Below, piece after piece: positions 56,866 through 64,000 of a stretch of DNA of 64,000 nt; the stretch's first letter is position 1, and the number at the start of each line of letters is the position of its first letter. The DNA comes from Paraburkholderia ultramafica (GTDB lineage: Bacteria > Pseudomonadota > Gammaproteobacteria > Burkholderiales > Burkholderiaceae): NCBI RefSeq assembly GCF_902859915.1, contig NZ_CADIKK010000010.1, positions 1 through 64,000 of the forward strand. The letters are read 5' to 3'. The position numbers and the translations under genes were made by a program. The notes under the pieces are model-generated. The model saw only the letters and a program-made list of their open reading frames with translations, was not told where the DNA came from and ran no database searches.

Positions 56866-56922
56866 CAGGCGCTCTAAATGGCGCTTGGTCTAACGATAAG
56901 CGAAAGCGCCTGATAGCGCCAT
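56866..56922. promoter_or_regulatory. Putative enhancer (UAS): four-copy GGCGCT/AGCGCC array
   Basis: CAGGCGCT (56866-56873) and ATGGCGCT (56878-56885) are followed by AGCGCCTG (56905-56912) and AGCGCCAT (56915-56922). The first pairs perfectly with the third and the second with the fourth. The array lies about 430 bases before the sigma-54 promoter and 330 before the activator gene, as expected for activator binding sites. Confidence 0.6.
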
Positions 56923-57352
56923 ACAAACAAATATGGATTCAGAAATGATTTTCTCGTAACTGCATCGTCGCGGACGATTAAAGCAAAATCGGTCAACCTC
57001 CGCTATGCGAGGCACCCCACATAACAATGCAATCCGGCTGCGGCAAAGCGCGATATGGATTCGAGGTTCGCACTTCATGGTGTCTCACGTCTGCTACATA
57101 TGGGACAGGCCGTGGCGAGCGCGCTGTCACGCACCGGCCTATCGGCAGATTTGACCGGGCGCGCGGTGCAACCCAAGGCCAGCAGCGCAGCGCGTGTGTG
57201 ATCGGCAAGCCTGGCCGCAGGTACATCTTTCCGCGGCGCGCCGCATGGCTACTCGAGCGCGTGTCATAAACGAATCAACGCGTGCCGCGAGCCGCCCCAT
57301 CAAAGGGGGCGACGCAGCGAACATCACGGCGGCATATGGGTTCGGGCAGACA

Positions 57353-57368
57353 TGGCATGGCCATTGCA
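57353..57368 (+). promoter_or_regulatory. Sigma-54 (-24/-12) promoter
   Basis: TGGCATGGCCATTGCA differs from TGGCACG-N4-TTGCW at one base only and has the exact GG-N10-GC spacing. It reads toward the 95-aa and CpaE-like genes, with a predicted start near 57379 and a leader of about 340 bases. Confidence 0.75.
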
Positions 57369-57721
57369 ATAAGTGTTACATAGCGACTGCGTTGCCGCCC
57401 GGTCCACAGCACGAGGCAAGCTACGGTGAGAAGAGACCGGCGTGAAACGTAGACTTCGCCGCTGGGTCCATTTTTTACCGACGGACACGAAGAGGGTCGC
57501 AATAACGACAGGTGCCGCGCTCGCGCCGTTTGCGAGCGATGCATTACCGAACAAGGGAAGGGTAGCGCACGGTCAGGACCAACCGGCGCGACGAAGCGGG
57601 GAGGGGCCACAGTCTCCAGAGAGAGACACGCGTTACGAGGTGCACTGGGTGCCGTGTCCGTGCAGTTGCGCGGACACGGCCACCTGGACCTGGAAAGAAG
57701 ACTCATCCTTCGGGGGTTGTC

Positions 57722-58009
57722 ATGAACAAACTGATTTGCGAGCCGGCCGCCGCAGCGCGGTTGAACCATCGGGGAGCCGCGGGTGCAACCGGGTTCTCCT
57801 ATCGCCGGCATGTCGCCGCGCGACGTGCGCTGTTCGCCGCGCCGCCGGTCGATCTGCTGACGCTGGTGGTCGCCGAGGCGCTCAGGCGTGAGGCTCAGGC
57901 CGAGATCCAGCGCGACCTGTTGCGCGACGCGCTCTACGAGATGCCGGTGGCGCCAGAACGGAACGACGATCGCGGCGCGCCGGTTCACCGGTCCGATTTC
58001 GACGCATGA
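57722..58009 (+). CDS. Hypothetical protein, 95 aa
   Basis: Not recognised. The product starts MNKLICEPAAAARLNHRG, is Ala/Arg-rich and has a helical LTLVVAEALRREAQAEIQRD stretch; no membrane segment or signal peptide. GGGGG lies upstream of ATG 57722. It is the first gene downstream of the sigma-54 promoter and 67 bases before the CpaE-like gene, so the two are probably co-transcribed and it may be a partner of that ATPase. Confidence 0.65.
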   Translation: MNKLICEPAAAARLNHRGAAGATGFSYRRHVAARRALFAAPPVDLLTLVVAEALRREAQAEIQRDLLRDALYEMPVAPERNDDRGAPVHRSDFDA

Positions 58010-58076
58010 ATCCGGACGTCGACCGTCGTCGGCGTGGCCTCGTCAAACGGCGGCCTCAGACCGGCGGAGACCCGAC

Positions 58077-59279
58077 ATGATCGACATCTTCCTGATTGCC
58101 GCCAGCATCGAGAACGCGCAGCAGATCGTCGCGCGCCTCGAGGAGAGCGGCGTGCGTTACCGGCTGCGCACCGCATACGGCACGGTCCGGCAACTGCGGG
58201 CGCAAGCGCGGGTGATCAGGAGCGCCGATCTGCTGATCATCGACGACGCCAATCTGAACGCGCGCGAACTGGACGGCATCGAAGAAGCGCTGGCCTGCTG
58301 GCCGGCGCTGCACTGCATGCTGGTGACGCCGGCGCCGTCCACTGCGTTGCTGGGCGCGGCGATGCGCGTCGGCGTGCGGCACGTGCTGTCATGGCCGCTC
58401 GACTCGCAGGCGCTCGCCACCGCGCTCAGCCAGATCGACGCGAGGAAAAACGCGGCCGGCTGGCGCACCGGACGGGTCGTGTCGTTTGCATCGAGCAAGG
58501 GCGGCAGCGGCACGACGCTGATCGCGGTCAATCTCGCCTGCGCGCTCGCCGCGCAGCGCGACCGGCGCGTGCTGCTGATCGACCTGAGCCAGCAATTCGC
58601 CGATGCGAGTCTGTTGATCGCCGACAAGCCCCCGCCGACGACGCTCGCCGATCTGTGCTCGCATATCGAGCGCCTCGACGCCGCGTTGTTCGACTCGTGC
58701 GTGATGCCGGTGCACGCGAATCTCGACGTGCTGGCGGGCGCGGGCGATCCGCTCAAGGCCGCCGAGATGCTGCCCGCGCAGCTGGAGCGCGTTCTCGCGC
58801 TGGTGCGCGAGCGCTACGACGCCGTGCTGATCGACATCGGACCGAGCCTCAACCCGTTGACGATCCATGCGCTCGATCACAGCGACGCGATCTGCATGGT
58901 GGTGCGGCAGACTCCGCTGTACCTGCACGGCGGCCGCCGCATGCTCGATATCTTCCGGGAACTCGGCTATCCGGACAGCAAAGTGCGGGTCGTGGTGAAT
59001 CAATACGACAAGAACGCGCAGATCAATCTGCCGATGCTCGAAAAGACCCTTGGCGCGAAAGTCGCGCATCAGCTTCCGCGCGACGACCGGCAGGTCAACG
59101 ATGCGTTGAGCCGCGGCGTGCCGCTGGTGACGTTGGCTCGCGACAGCGCGTTCGCGCACGGCATCGGCCTGCTCGCCGGCATGCTGTGGCCAGCCATGGC
59201 CGAACGCCGCAAAAGCATGCTTGGCCGGCTGTTGGCAACGTGGCCGAATTTGCCGCCGCAGTTGAAGCCTGGGCTTTGA
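58077..59279 (+). CDS. CpaE/TadZ-like ATPase with receiver-like domain
   Basis: 400 residues. N-terminal receiver-like domain (1-120; ADLLIIDDANLNA with Asp56-Asp57, and a late SWPLDS) followed by a MinD/ParA-type ATPase whose deviant Walker A is KGGSGTT at 141-147, as in CpaE. Further ParA motifs are RVLLIDLSQQFADASLLI, YDAVLIDIGPSLNPLTI and VRVVVNQYDKN. CpaE/TadZ proteins position the Tad/Flp pilus machine at a cell pole. No other tad genes are near, so this is an orphan. GGAGA precedes ATG 58077. Confidence 0.87.
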   Translation: MIDIFLIAASIENAQQIVARLEESGVRYRLRTAYGTVRQLRAQARVIRSADLLIIDDANLNARELDGIEEALACWPALHCMLVTPAPSTALLGAAMRVGVRHVLSWPLDSQALATALSQIDARKNAAGWRTGRVVSFASSKGGSGTTLIAVNLACALAAQRDRRVLLIDLSQQFADASLLIADKPPPTTLADLCSHIERLDAALFDSCVMPVHANLDVLAGAGDPLKAAEMLPAQLERVLALVRERYDAVLIDIGPSLNPLTIHALDHSDAICMVVRQTPLYLHGGRRMLDIFRELGYPDSKVRVVVNQYDKNAQINLPMLEKTLGAKVAHQLPRDDRQVNDALSRGVPLVTLARDSAFAHGIGLLAGMLWPAMAERRKSMLGRLLATWPNLPPQLKPGL

Positions 59280-59495
59280 AGCTTGGGCTTTGAACCCGGC
59301 CAGCCACGGCTTGCGGTGAACAGGGCTACGCTGCGGCTCTGAGAATCCGGCAGCCTTCGCGTTGCCGGTTCAAAAAATAATTCGCATGTCGAAGAGTCGG
59401 TTGCGGGCGATACCAAGGGTATTTTGACGGTGTATGGTAAAAGAACGGAATCCGTTCGATCACCTCGAGAAAGTCACGTGAGCGCAGCACCGTCC

Positions 59496-60938
59496 ATGCA
59501 AAACGCGATTAGCGGTCGCAACGACATCGCGTCGATCCTGTCCAATCCGATTCTCAACACGGATTCGTACAAGGCGTCGCACTATCTGCAATATCCGCCC
59601 GAAGCGTCGGCGATGTTCTCGTACATCGAGTCGCGTGGCGGGCGTTACGACCGCACGCTGTTCTTCGGCCTGCAAATGCTGATCAAGGAGTATCTGTGCC
59701 GGCCGATCACGCCGGCCATGATCGAGCAGGCCAAAGCCTTTTTCACCGCGCACGGCGAGCCGTTCAACGAAGCGGGCTGGCGCCATGTCGTCGAGCATTG
59801 CGGCGGCTATCTGCCGGTGCGGATTCGCGCGGTGCCGGAAGGCTCGGTCGTGCCGACGCACAACGTGCTGGTCACGGTCGAATGCGATGACCCGCAAGTG
59901 TTCTGGCTCGCTTCGTATCTGGAGACGATGCTGCTGCGGGTGTGGTATCCGATCACGGTGGCGACGCAAAGCTGGCATCTGCGCAAGACCATCCGCGCTT
60001 ACCTGCAAAAGAGCAGCGATGACCTCACGCAATTGCCATTCAAGCTGCACGACTTCGGCGCGCGCGGGGTGTCGAGCGCGGAGTCTGCGGCGATCGGCGG
60101 CGCGGCGCACCTCATCAGTTTCATGGGCTCGGACACGGTGTTCGGCGTGGTGGCGGCAAACCACTATTACAACGAAACGATGGCCGCGTTTTCCGTGCCG
60201 GCGGCCGAGCACAGCACGATCACGTCATGGGGCCGCGAGCGTGAGACCGATGCGTTCCGCAACATGATCGCGCGCTTCGGCAAGCCGGGGGCGATCGTCT
60301 CGGTGGTGTCCGACTCCTACGACCTGTTCGCCGCGCTCGAAGCGTGGGGCACCGAGTTGAAGCAGGCCGTGCTCGATTGCGGCGGCACGCTGGTGATCCG
60401 GCCCGACTCCGGCGACCCGCGCACCATCGTGTTGCAGACGCTGCGCGCGCTCGACGCGTCGTTCGGCTCGGTGGTCAACAGCAAGGGGCGGCGCGTGCTC
60501 AACAACGTGCGCGTGATTCAGGGTGACGGCGTGAACCCGGATTCGATCGAGGCGATCCTTGCCGCGATGGACGAGGCCGGTTTCGCGGCCGACAACATCG
60601 TGTTCGGCATGGGCGGCGCGCTGTTGCAGCAGATCAACCGCGATACGCAGTGCTTCGCGATGAAGTGTTCCGCGATCCGCCTCGGCGACGCGTGGCACGA
60701 CGTGAGCAAGAACCCGGTCACGGATGCCGCCAAGCGCTCGATGAAAGGGCGGCTGACGCTGCTGCTGAACCGTCGTACGGGCGAATATCGGACGGTCACG
60801 CTGCCCGTCGTGTGGGATGAGCGCACCATCGCGGGCGAGTGGGACGAGGCGCTGGTGACGGTGTTCGAGTCCGGCAAGTTATTGGCCGATGTATCACTCG
60901 CCGAGATCAGAAGCCGGGCTCACGCGGGCGAAGTCTAG
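59496..60938 (+). CDS. nadV: Nicotinamide phosphoribosyltransferase (NAMPT/NadV type)
   Basis: About 480 residues. Close to NAMPT in layout: NPILNTDSYKASHYLQYPP, VPTHNVLVTVECDDP, WYPITVATQS, the KLHDFGARGVSSAESAAIGG block, VPAAEHSTITSWG (catalytic His region), VVSDSYDLF and LVIRPDSGDP for PRPP and phosphate binding, and VIQGDGVN. It joins nicotinamide to PRPP to make NMN, a direct NAD salvage route. Start uncertain: ATG 59496 is used; GTG 59478 and an ATG at 59424 are also in frame and none has a strong ribosome site. No nadM or nudix partner is adjacent. Confidence 0.9.
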   Translation: MQNAISGRNDIASILSNPILNTDSYKASHYLQYPPEASAMFSYIESRGGRYDRTLFFGLQMLIKEYLCRPITPAMIEQAKAFFTAHGEPFNEAGWRHVVEHCGGYLPVRIRAVPEGSVVPTHNVLVTVECDDPQVFWLASYLETMLLRVWYPITVATQSWHLRKTIRAYLQKSSDDLTQLPFKLHDFGARGVSSAESAAIGGAAHLISFMGSDTVFGVVAANHYYNETMAAFSVPAAEHSTITSWGRERETDAFRNMIARFGKPGAIVSVVSDSYDLFAALEAWGTELKQAVLDCGGTLVIRPDSGDPRTIVLQTLRALDASFGSVVNSKGRRVLNNVRVIQGDGVNPDSIEAILAAMDEAGFAADNIVFGMGGALLQQINRDTQCFAMKCSAIRLGDAWHDVSKNPVTDAAKRSMKGRLTLLLNRRTGEYRTVTLPVVWDERTIAGEWDEALVTVFESGKLLADVSLAEIRSRAHAGEV

Positions 60939-60945
60939 CGCTAGT

Positions 60946-62811
60946 CTAGCGCTGCCCGCACGACGACGCGGCGGCCCAGACTGTCACGCCTGCCGCATGG
61001 ATATCGATCCGGCACGGGGCGCCCTCGCGCAAACGGGCATCCTCGCTGGCAATGTCGAAACGCACCCCGGCGATATTCACGCGAACATAGCGCTCGCCGC
61101 GCCGCAATTCGACCGACTCGACCACCCCGGCATGCGCGCCGTCCGGCGCAATGAAAAGCGCATGCGAAGAGACGCGCCACATCACCCGCTGCCCGGCGGC
61201 GAGTGCTTGTCCGCTTGCGCCTGTTACGAGCGTGACGAGCGTCAACCCGTGACCGATCTCCAGCTGGCCTGCCGCGCTCATCGAGCCTTCGCCGACGTTG
61301 TGCAAGCCGAGCAGGGCGGCCACCCGCATCGAAGCCGGCCGTTCGAACACGGCATCGATAAAGCCTGCCTGCAACACGCGCCCCTGTTCGACGACCAGCA
61401 CCTCGTCGGCCAGCAACGCGGCTTCATCGGGATCGTGCGTGACGAGGATCGTCACCGCGGCGATCTCGCGCTGCAAGGCCCGCAACGATTGCTGCAAGCG
61501 CCGCCGCCGTGGCGTATCGAGCGCGGCGAACGGTTCGTCGAACAGCAGCAGTTCGCTATGCCGCGTCAGCGCGCGCACCAGCGCAACCCGCTGCCGCTGA
61601 CCGAACGACAATTGATGCGGCAGCCGCCCGACCAGTTGCGCGAGGCCCAGATGATCGAGCCAGTAACGCGCGCTGACGGCGTCGGCATCGACGGGAAACG
61701 CCAACTGACGCGCTACGCTCATGTGCGGAAACAGGCCGTAGTCTTGCGGCATATAGCCGATCTGGCGGCGTTCGGGCGGCAGTGTATGCAGTTCGGTCGA
61801 GCCGAGCTGCACGGTGCTGGATGCGTTCGATTCGAGCCCCGCGATCAGGCGCAGCGCCAACGATTTGCCCGAGCCCGACGGCCCGATGATCGCGAGGCGT
61901 CGCGTCGCGGGCGTCCACGCGAGGTCGAGATCGAATGCGCCTAGCTGGCGCCGCAAATGGAACGCGAGGCGCAGATCGTTGGCGTCGCCGCGGCTTGCGG
62001 TGAGGTCCGTGCCGGGTGCCAGCGCGTCGTCGCCGATTTCGGTCTGTTCGAGCGCAGGCTTTGGCCGAAGGCTGTAAATCGACAGCGCCGCGCAGACTAT
62101 CGCAATCGCGAGCGTGGGCAACAGCAGGGGCATCATCGCCGGGAGCCCCTGGCCGCCGAACACCACGTACGTGTAGACCGGCAACGAATACGGGTGATAG
62201 GCGACCATCACGGTCGCGCCGAATTCGCCGAACGCGCGCAGCCATGCGAGCGCGAGTCCCGCGCGAATCGCCGGCCACGCAACCGGCAGCATCACGCGGA
62301 AGAAGCGGCTGCCGGCATGATGGCCGAGCGTCGCGGCGACGTCGTCGAGAACCGGATCGACGGCGGCGAACGCGGACTTCGCGGCAATGATCAGAAAGGG
62401 CGCGGCGACGAAGATTTCCGCCAGCACGATGCCGGCGAACGAATCCGTCAACACGCCGCCGGTGAAGCGGCCGATCCAGCTATACGGGCCGAGCAGAAAC
62501 AGCAGCAGCACGCCGCTGGTCAGCGGCGGCAGCGCCAGCGGCAACTGCACGACAAAGCCGAGCAGCGCCATCTTGCGCGTGCTCGAACGCGCCAGGAAAT
62601 AGCCGAGCGGCACGCCGCCGAGCAGGATCGCGAGCGAGGCCACGGTGGCGCTCGCCGCCGACACGCCGACCGCCGACCACGTCGCGCGCCAGTCGACATT
62701 CGCCCAGTCCGCCGCGCCGAGTTGCGGCACGCTCGCGACAAACGGAGCGCACAGATAGATAGCCAGCAGCGCCGCCAGCCACAGCAGCGGTCGCGCAGCG
62801 GTGCGCTTCAC
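60946..62811 (-). CDS. Fused molybdate/tungstate ABC transporter permease-ATPase
   Basis: 621 residues combining two usually separate proteins. Residues 1-250 form an ABC permease with about six membrane segments (WLAALLAIYLCAPFVAS, ASLAILLGGVPLGYFLARS) and the ATPase-contact loop around 155-185 (LDDVAATLGHHAGSRFFRVM). Residues 280-500 form the ATPase: Walker A GPSGSGKS at 310-317, Q-loop YMPQDYGLFP, signature LSFGQRQR, Walker B LLLFDEP, H-loop VTHDPDEA. A TOBE-like domain (about 520-615) ends the protein. Operon partner of the binding protein encoded upstream, with only a few bases between them. Confidence 0.9.
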   Translation of the reverse strand: MKRTAARPLLWLAALLAIYLCAPFVASVPQLGAADWANVDWRATWSAVGVSAASATVASLAILLGGVPLGYFLARSSTRKMALLGFVVQLPLALPPLTSGVLLLFLLGPYSWIGRFTGGVLTDSFAGIVLAEIFVAAPFLIIAAKSAFAAVDPVLDDVAATLGHHAGSRFFRVMLPVAWPAIRAGLALAWLRAFGEFGATVMVAYHPYSLPVYTYVVFGGQGLPAMMPLLLPTLAIAIVCAALSIYSLRPKPALEQTEIGDDALAPGTDLTASRGDANDLRLAFHLRRQLGAFDLDLAWTPATRRLAIIGPSGSGKSLALRLIAGLESNASSTVQLGSTELHTLPPERRQIGYMPQDYGLFPHMSVARQLAFPVDADAVSARYWLDHLGLAQLVGRLPHQLSFGQRQRVALVRALTRHSELLLFDEPFAALDTPRRRRLQQSLRALQREIAAVTILVTHDPDEAALLADEVLVVEQGRVLQAGFIDAVFERPASMRVAALLGLHNVGEGSMSAAGQLEIGHGLTLVTLVTGASGQALAAGQRVMWRVSSHALFIAPDGAHAGVVESVELRRGERYVRVNIAGVRFDIASEDARLREGAPCRIDIHAAGVTVWAAASSCGQR

Positions 62812-62815
62812 CGCG

Positions 62816-63706
62816 TTATTGCGCGGCGGCGTCGAGCACGGCTTGCACCGAAGGCGGGATCGCCTGTACGTTGCCGCTCACGGTGGGTTTGACGACGTCG
62901 ACACCATGCTGCTTGAGCAGCGCTCGGCCTTGCTCGCTCAGCAGGAAGTCGACGAAGCTGACCGCGCCGGTGTGGTTCGGCGCGTCGTTGAGGATCGTCA
63001 GCGTGTAGCTGGCCTTGGCCTGCAATTCAGGCGCCGGACGCAGCGCCGGAATCTTCAGGTCGGACGTCTCGGTCGAATAGAAAAAGCCGGCGTCGAGCTG
63101 GCCCGATTGCAGGCGGCCGACCAGCGTTTCCTCGGGCAAGACCTGCGCGGGATTTTCCGGGGCGCCGAGCGTCTTCTCGACCAGGTCCGGCTGATGGTAG
63201 AGCTCGGCCGCCTTCGTCATCATTTCGACGGTGAACGCGCCCTTCGGATCGAGCTTCGGATCGGTCCGGCCGATGCGGATGCCCGGCTCCTGCAGCACCT
63301 GATCCCAGCGCTTGCTCTTGAACTGCGACGCGAATTTGCTGTGCGGGTTATAGCCGATCATCAAGGGCGATTCGGCGAAATTCACGTACCACGTGACGTG
63401 GTCGCCGTTCGCCTCGCCCATCAGGCTGCTGTTCACCTTCGGGCTCGCGCTGATGAACACGTCGCCGCGCCGCAGCTTGCCCTTGATCTCATTGGCGATC
63501 TTGTTCGAACCGGCCGCGTAGCCGCGGAACTGCTGGCCGGTGGCTTTCTCGAATGCGGGGCCGATGCTGCGCTCCATCAGATTGACGAGCGAACCGGCAT
63601 ACAGCACGTTGACTGTGTCGTTCTCGGCGAAGGCGGGCGGGGCCGTCACGATGCCGGTGACGACCACGAGAGGTGCGACGAGAGATGCAAGCAGCTTGCG
63701 AATCAT
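62816..63706 (-). CDS. Extracellular solute-binding protein, WtpA/ModA-like
   Basis: 296 residues. Signal peptide MIRKLLASLVAPLVVVTGIV followed by TAPPAFAEN. Binding-protein fold with NVLYAGSLVNLMERSIGPAF, GYAAGSNKIANEIKGKLRRG, DVFISASPKVNSSLM and WYVNFAESPLMIGYNPHSKF, as in tungstate/molybdate-binding WtpA-type proteins. Delivers the oxyanion to the fused permease-ATPase encoded immediately downstream. ATG 63706 has a GGGG ribosome site. ModE-like palindromes lie upstream. Confidence 0.88.
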   Translation of the reverse strand: MIRKLLASLVAPLVVVTGIVTAPPAFAENDTVNVLYAGSLVNLMERSIGPAFEKATGQQFRGYAAGSNKIANEIKGKLRRGDVFISASPKVNSSLMGEANGDHVTWYVNFAESPLMIGYNPHSKFASQFKSKRWDQVLQEPGIRIGRTDPKLDPKGAFTVEMMTKAAELYHQPDLVEKTLGAPENPAQVLPEETLVGRLQSGQLDAGFFYSTETSDLKIPALRPAPELQAKASYTLTILNDAPNHTGAVSFVDFLLSEQGRALLKQHGVDVVKPTVSGNVQAIPPSVQAVLDAAAQ

Positions 63707-63901
63707 ACGATAACCCCGGTGCGTTATTAAGGTTGCTATATTACGACGTCATCGCGTCATGTTGTGCGGCGACGTTGTCGATGTTGTGTCAATTGAGCGG
63801 GAAGATCCGCACGTAGCTGGTGGCCGCATGCCGGCGCGCATCATTCATTGCGATGGATGACTGCGCTGAAAATGACGCGGCAGAGCGGTCGATATGGCTG
63901 A

Positions 63902-63973
63902 CGATATAGTGTGTATCGACGCAGTTCCGCACCGATACGGCCATCGCAGCGTAATATACACACGGACATAGCG
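63902..63973 (-). promoter_or_regulatory. Putative ModE-like operator region
   Basis: Two imperfect palindromes: CGATATAGTGTGTATCG at 63902-63918 and, on the minus strand, CGCTATGTCCGTGTGTATATTACG at 63950-63973 overall, whose arms (CGCTAT and ATATTACG) resemble ModE half-sites. They lie 190-270 bases upstream of the binding-protein gene. Assignment is by motif resemblance. Confidence 0.4.
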
Positions 63974-63974
63974 A

Positions 63975-64000
63975 ATGAACAGGCCACCTGGGCGTCGATG
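63975..64000 (+). CDS. Possible start of a gene leaving the window
   Basis: ATG 63975 opens a plus-strand frame (MNRPPGRR) that runs off the end. Only eight codons are visible, so nothing can be said of its product; its place next to a ModE-like site makes a divergent regulator possible. Confidence 0.2.

Larger units (their letters stand above)
56540..57721. other. Long regulatory intergenic region
   Basis: 1182 bases between the divergent enhancer-binding protein gene and the CpaE-like operon. It holds an inverted-repeat array at 56866-56922 and a sigma-54 promoter at 57353-57368. The leader downstream of that promoter is about 340 bases. No convincing protein-coding frame was seen. Confidence 0.6.

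Noticed and set aside
57442..57891. A 149-codon plus-strand frame in the leader before the CpaE-like operon
   Set aside because: It starts at GTG without a ribosome site, overlaps the 95-aa gene out of frame, and shows no family content.

Overview
The window is high-GC bacterial DNA with gene content typical of a Burkholderiales genome, most likely Paraburkholderia: a citrate synthase 3' end, DUF4148 exported proteins, a phasin, a PA2169-family protein, RpoN, an RpfR-type c-di-GMP protein and an Lhr helicase. The genus is inferred from gene content and codon style. No rRNA, tRNA, CRISPR array, transposase or integrase was seen.

Layout. 1-3.2 kb: gltA (partial) and an amylo-alpha-1,6-glucosidase. 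3.3-14.1 kb: an accessory-looking stretch of small stress or exported proteins (PRC-barrel, DUF2934, cold-shock, phasin, Gly-rich secreted) mixed with broken genes: an SDR with an internal deletion, a diguanylate cyclase lacking its N-terminus, a superinfection-immunity gene running into a NUDIX gene, and a possible folD leader remnant. A 53-bp direct repeat (6588-6640 and 11918-11970) brackets much of it. 14.2-18.2 kb: an RpiR regulator next to a C45 hydrolase / class III transaminase / carboxymuconolactone-decarboxylase-like operon, with the same 14-bp operator before the regulator and the operon. 18.4-24.8 kb: DUF4148, OsmC, a TetR/MFS pair, DUF2158, an intact Imm-type protein and an M20 dipeptidase. 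25-33.4 kb: an RpfR-like FI-PAS-GGDEF-EAL protein, Lhr helicase and an aldo/keto reductase.

33.6-42.3 kb: remnants of a divergent gene pair, a FUSC protein, a stress set (DUF4142, DUF1488, PA2169, BON), rpoN with a near-consensus sigma-54 promoter in front of it, an aminotransferase and an S10 carboxypeptidase. 42.7-45.5 kb: lutABC for L-lactate oxidation. 45.5-49.6 kb: a translationally coupled FAN1-type VRR-NUC nuclease and a Cas4-like/XPD-type nuclease-helicase. 49.8-54.9 kb: an MscS channel, a NIPSNAP protein and a DHA2 exporter.

55.1-59.3 kb: a sigma-54 enhancer-binding protein with no phosphorylatable receiver Asp, divergent from a CpaE/TadZ-like ATPase. Between them lie a near-perfect -24/-12 promoter (57353-57368) and a four-copy GGCGCT/AGCGCC array about 430 bp further upstream, which together look like a complete sigma-54 switch. 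59.5-63.7 kb: a NAMPT-type phosphoribosyltransferase, then a molybdate/tungstate uptake pair in which permease and ATPase are fused into one polypeptide, with ModE-like palindromes upstream.
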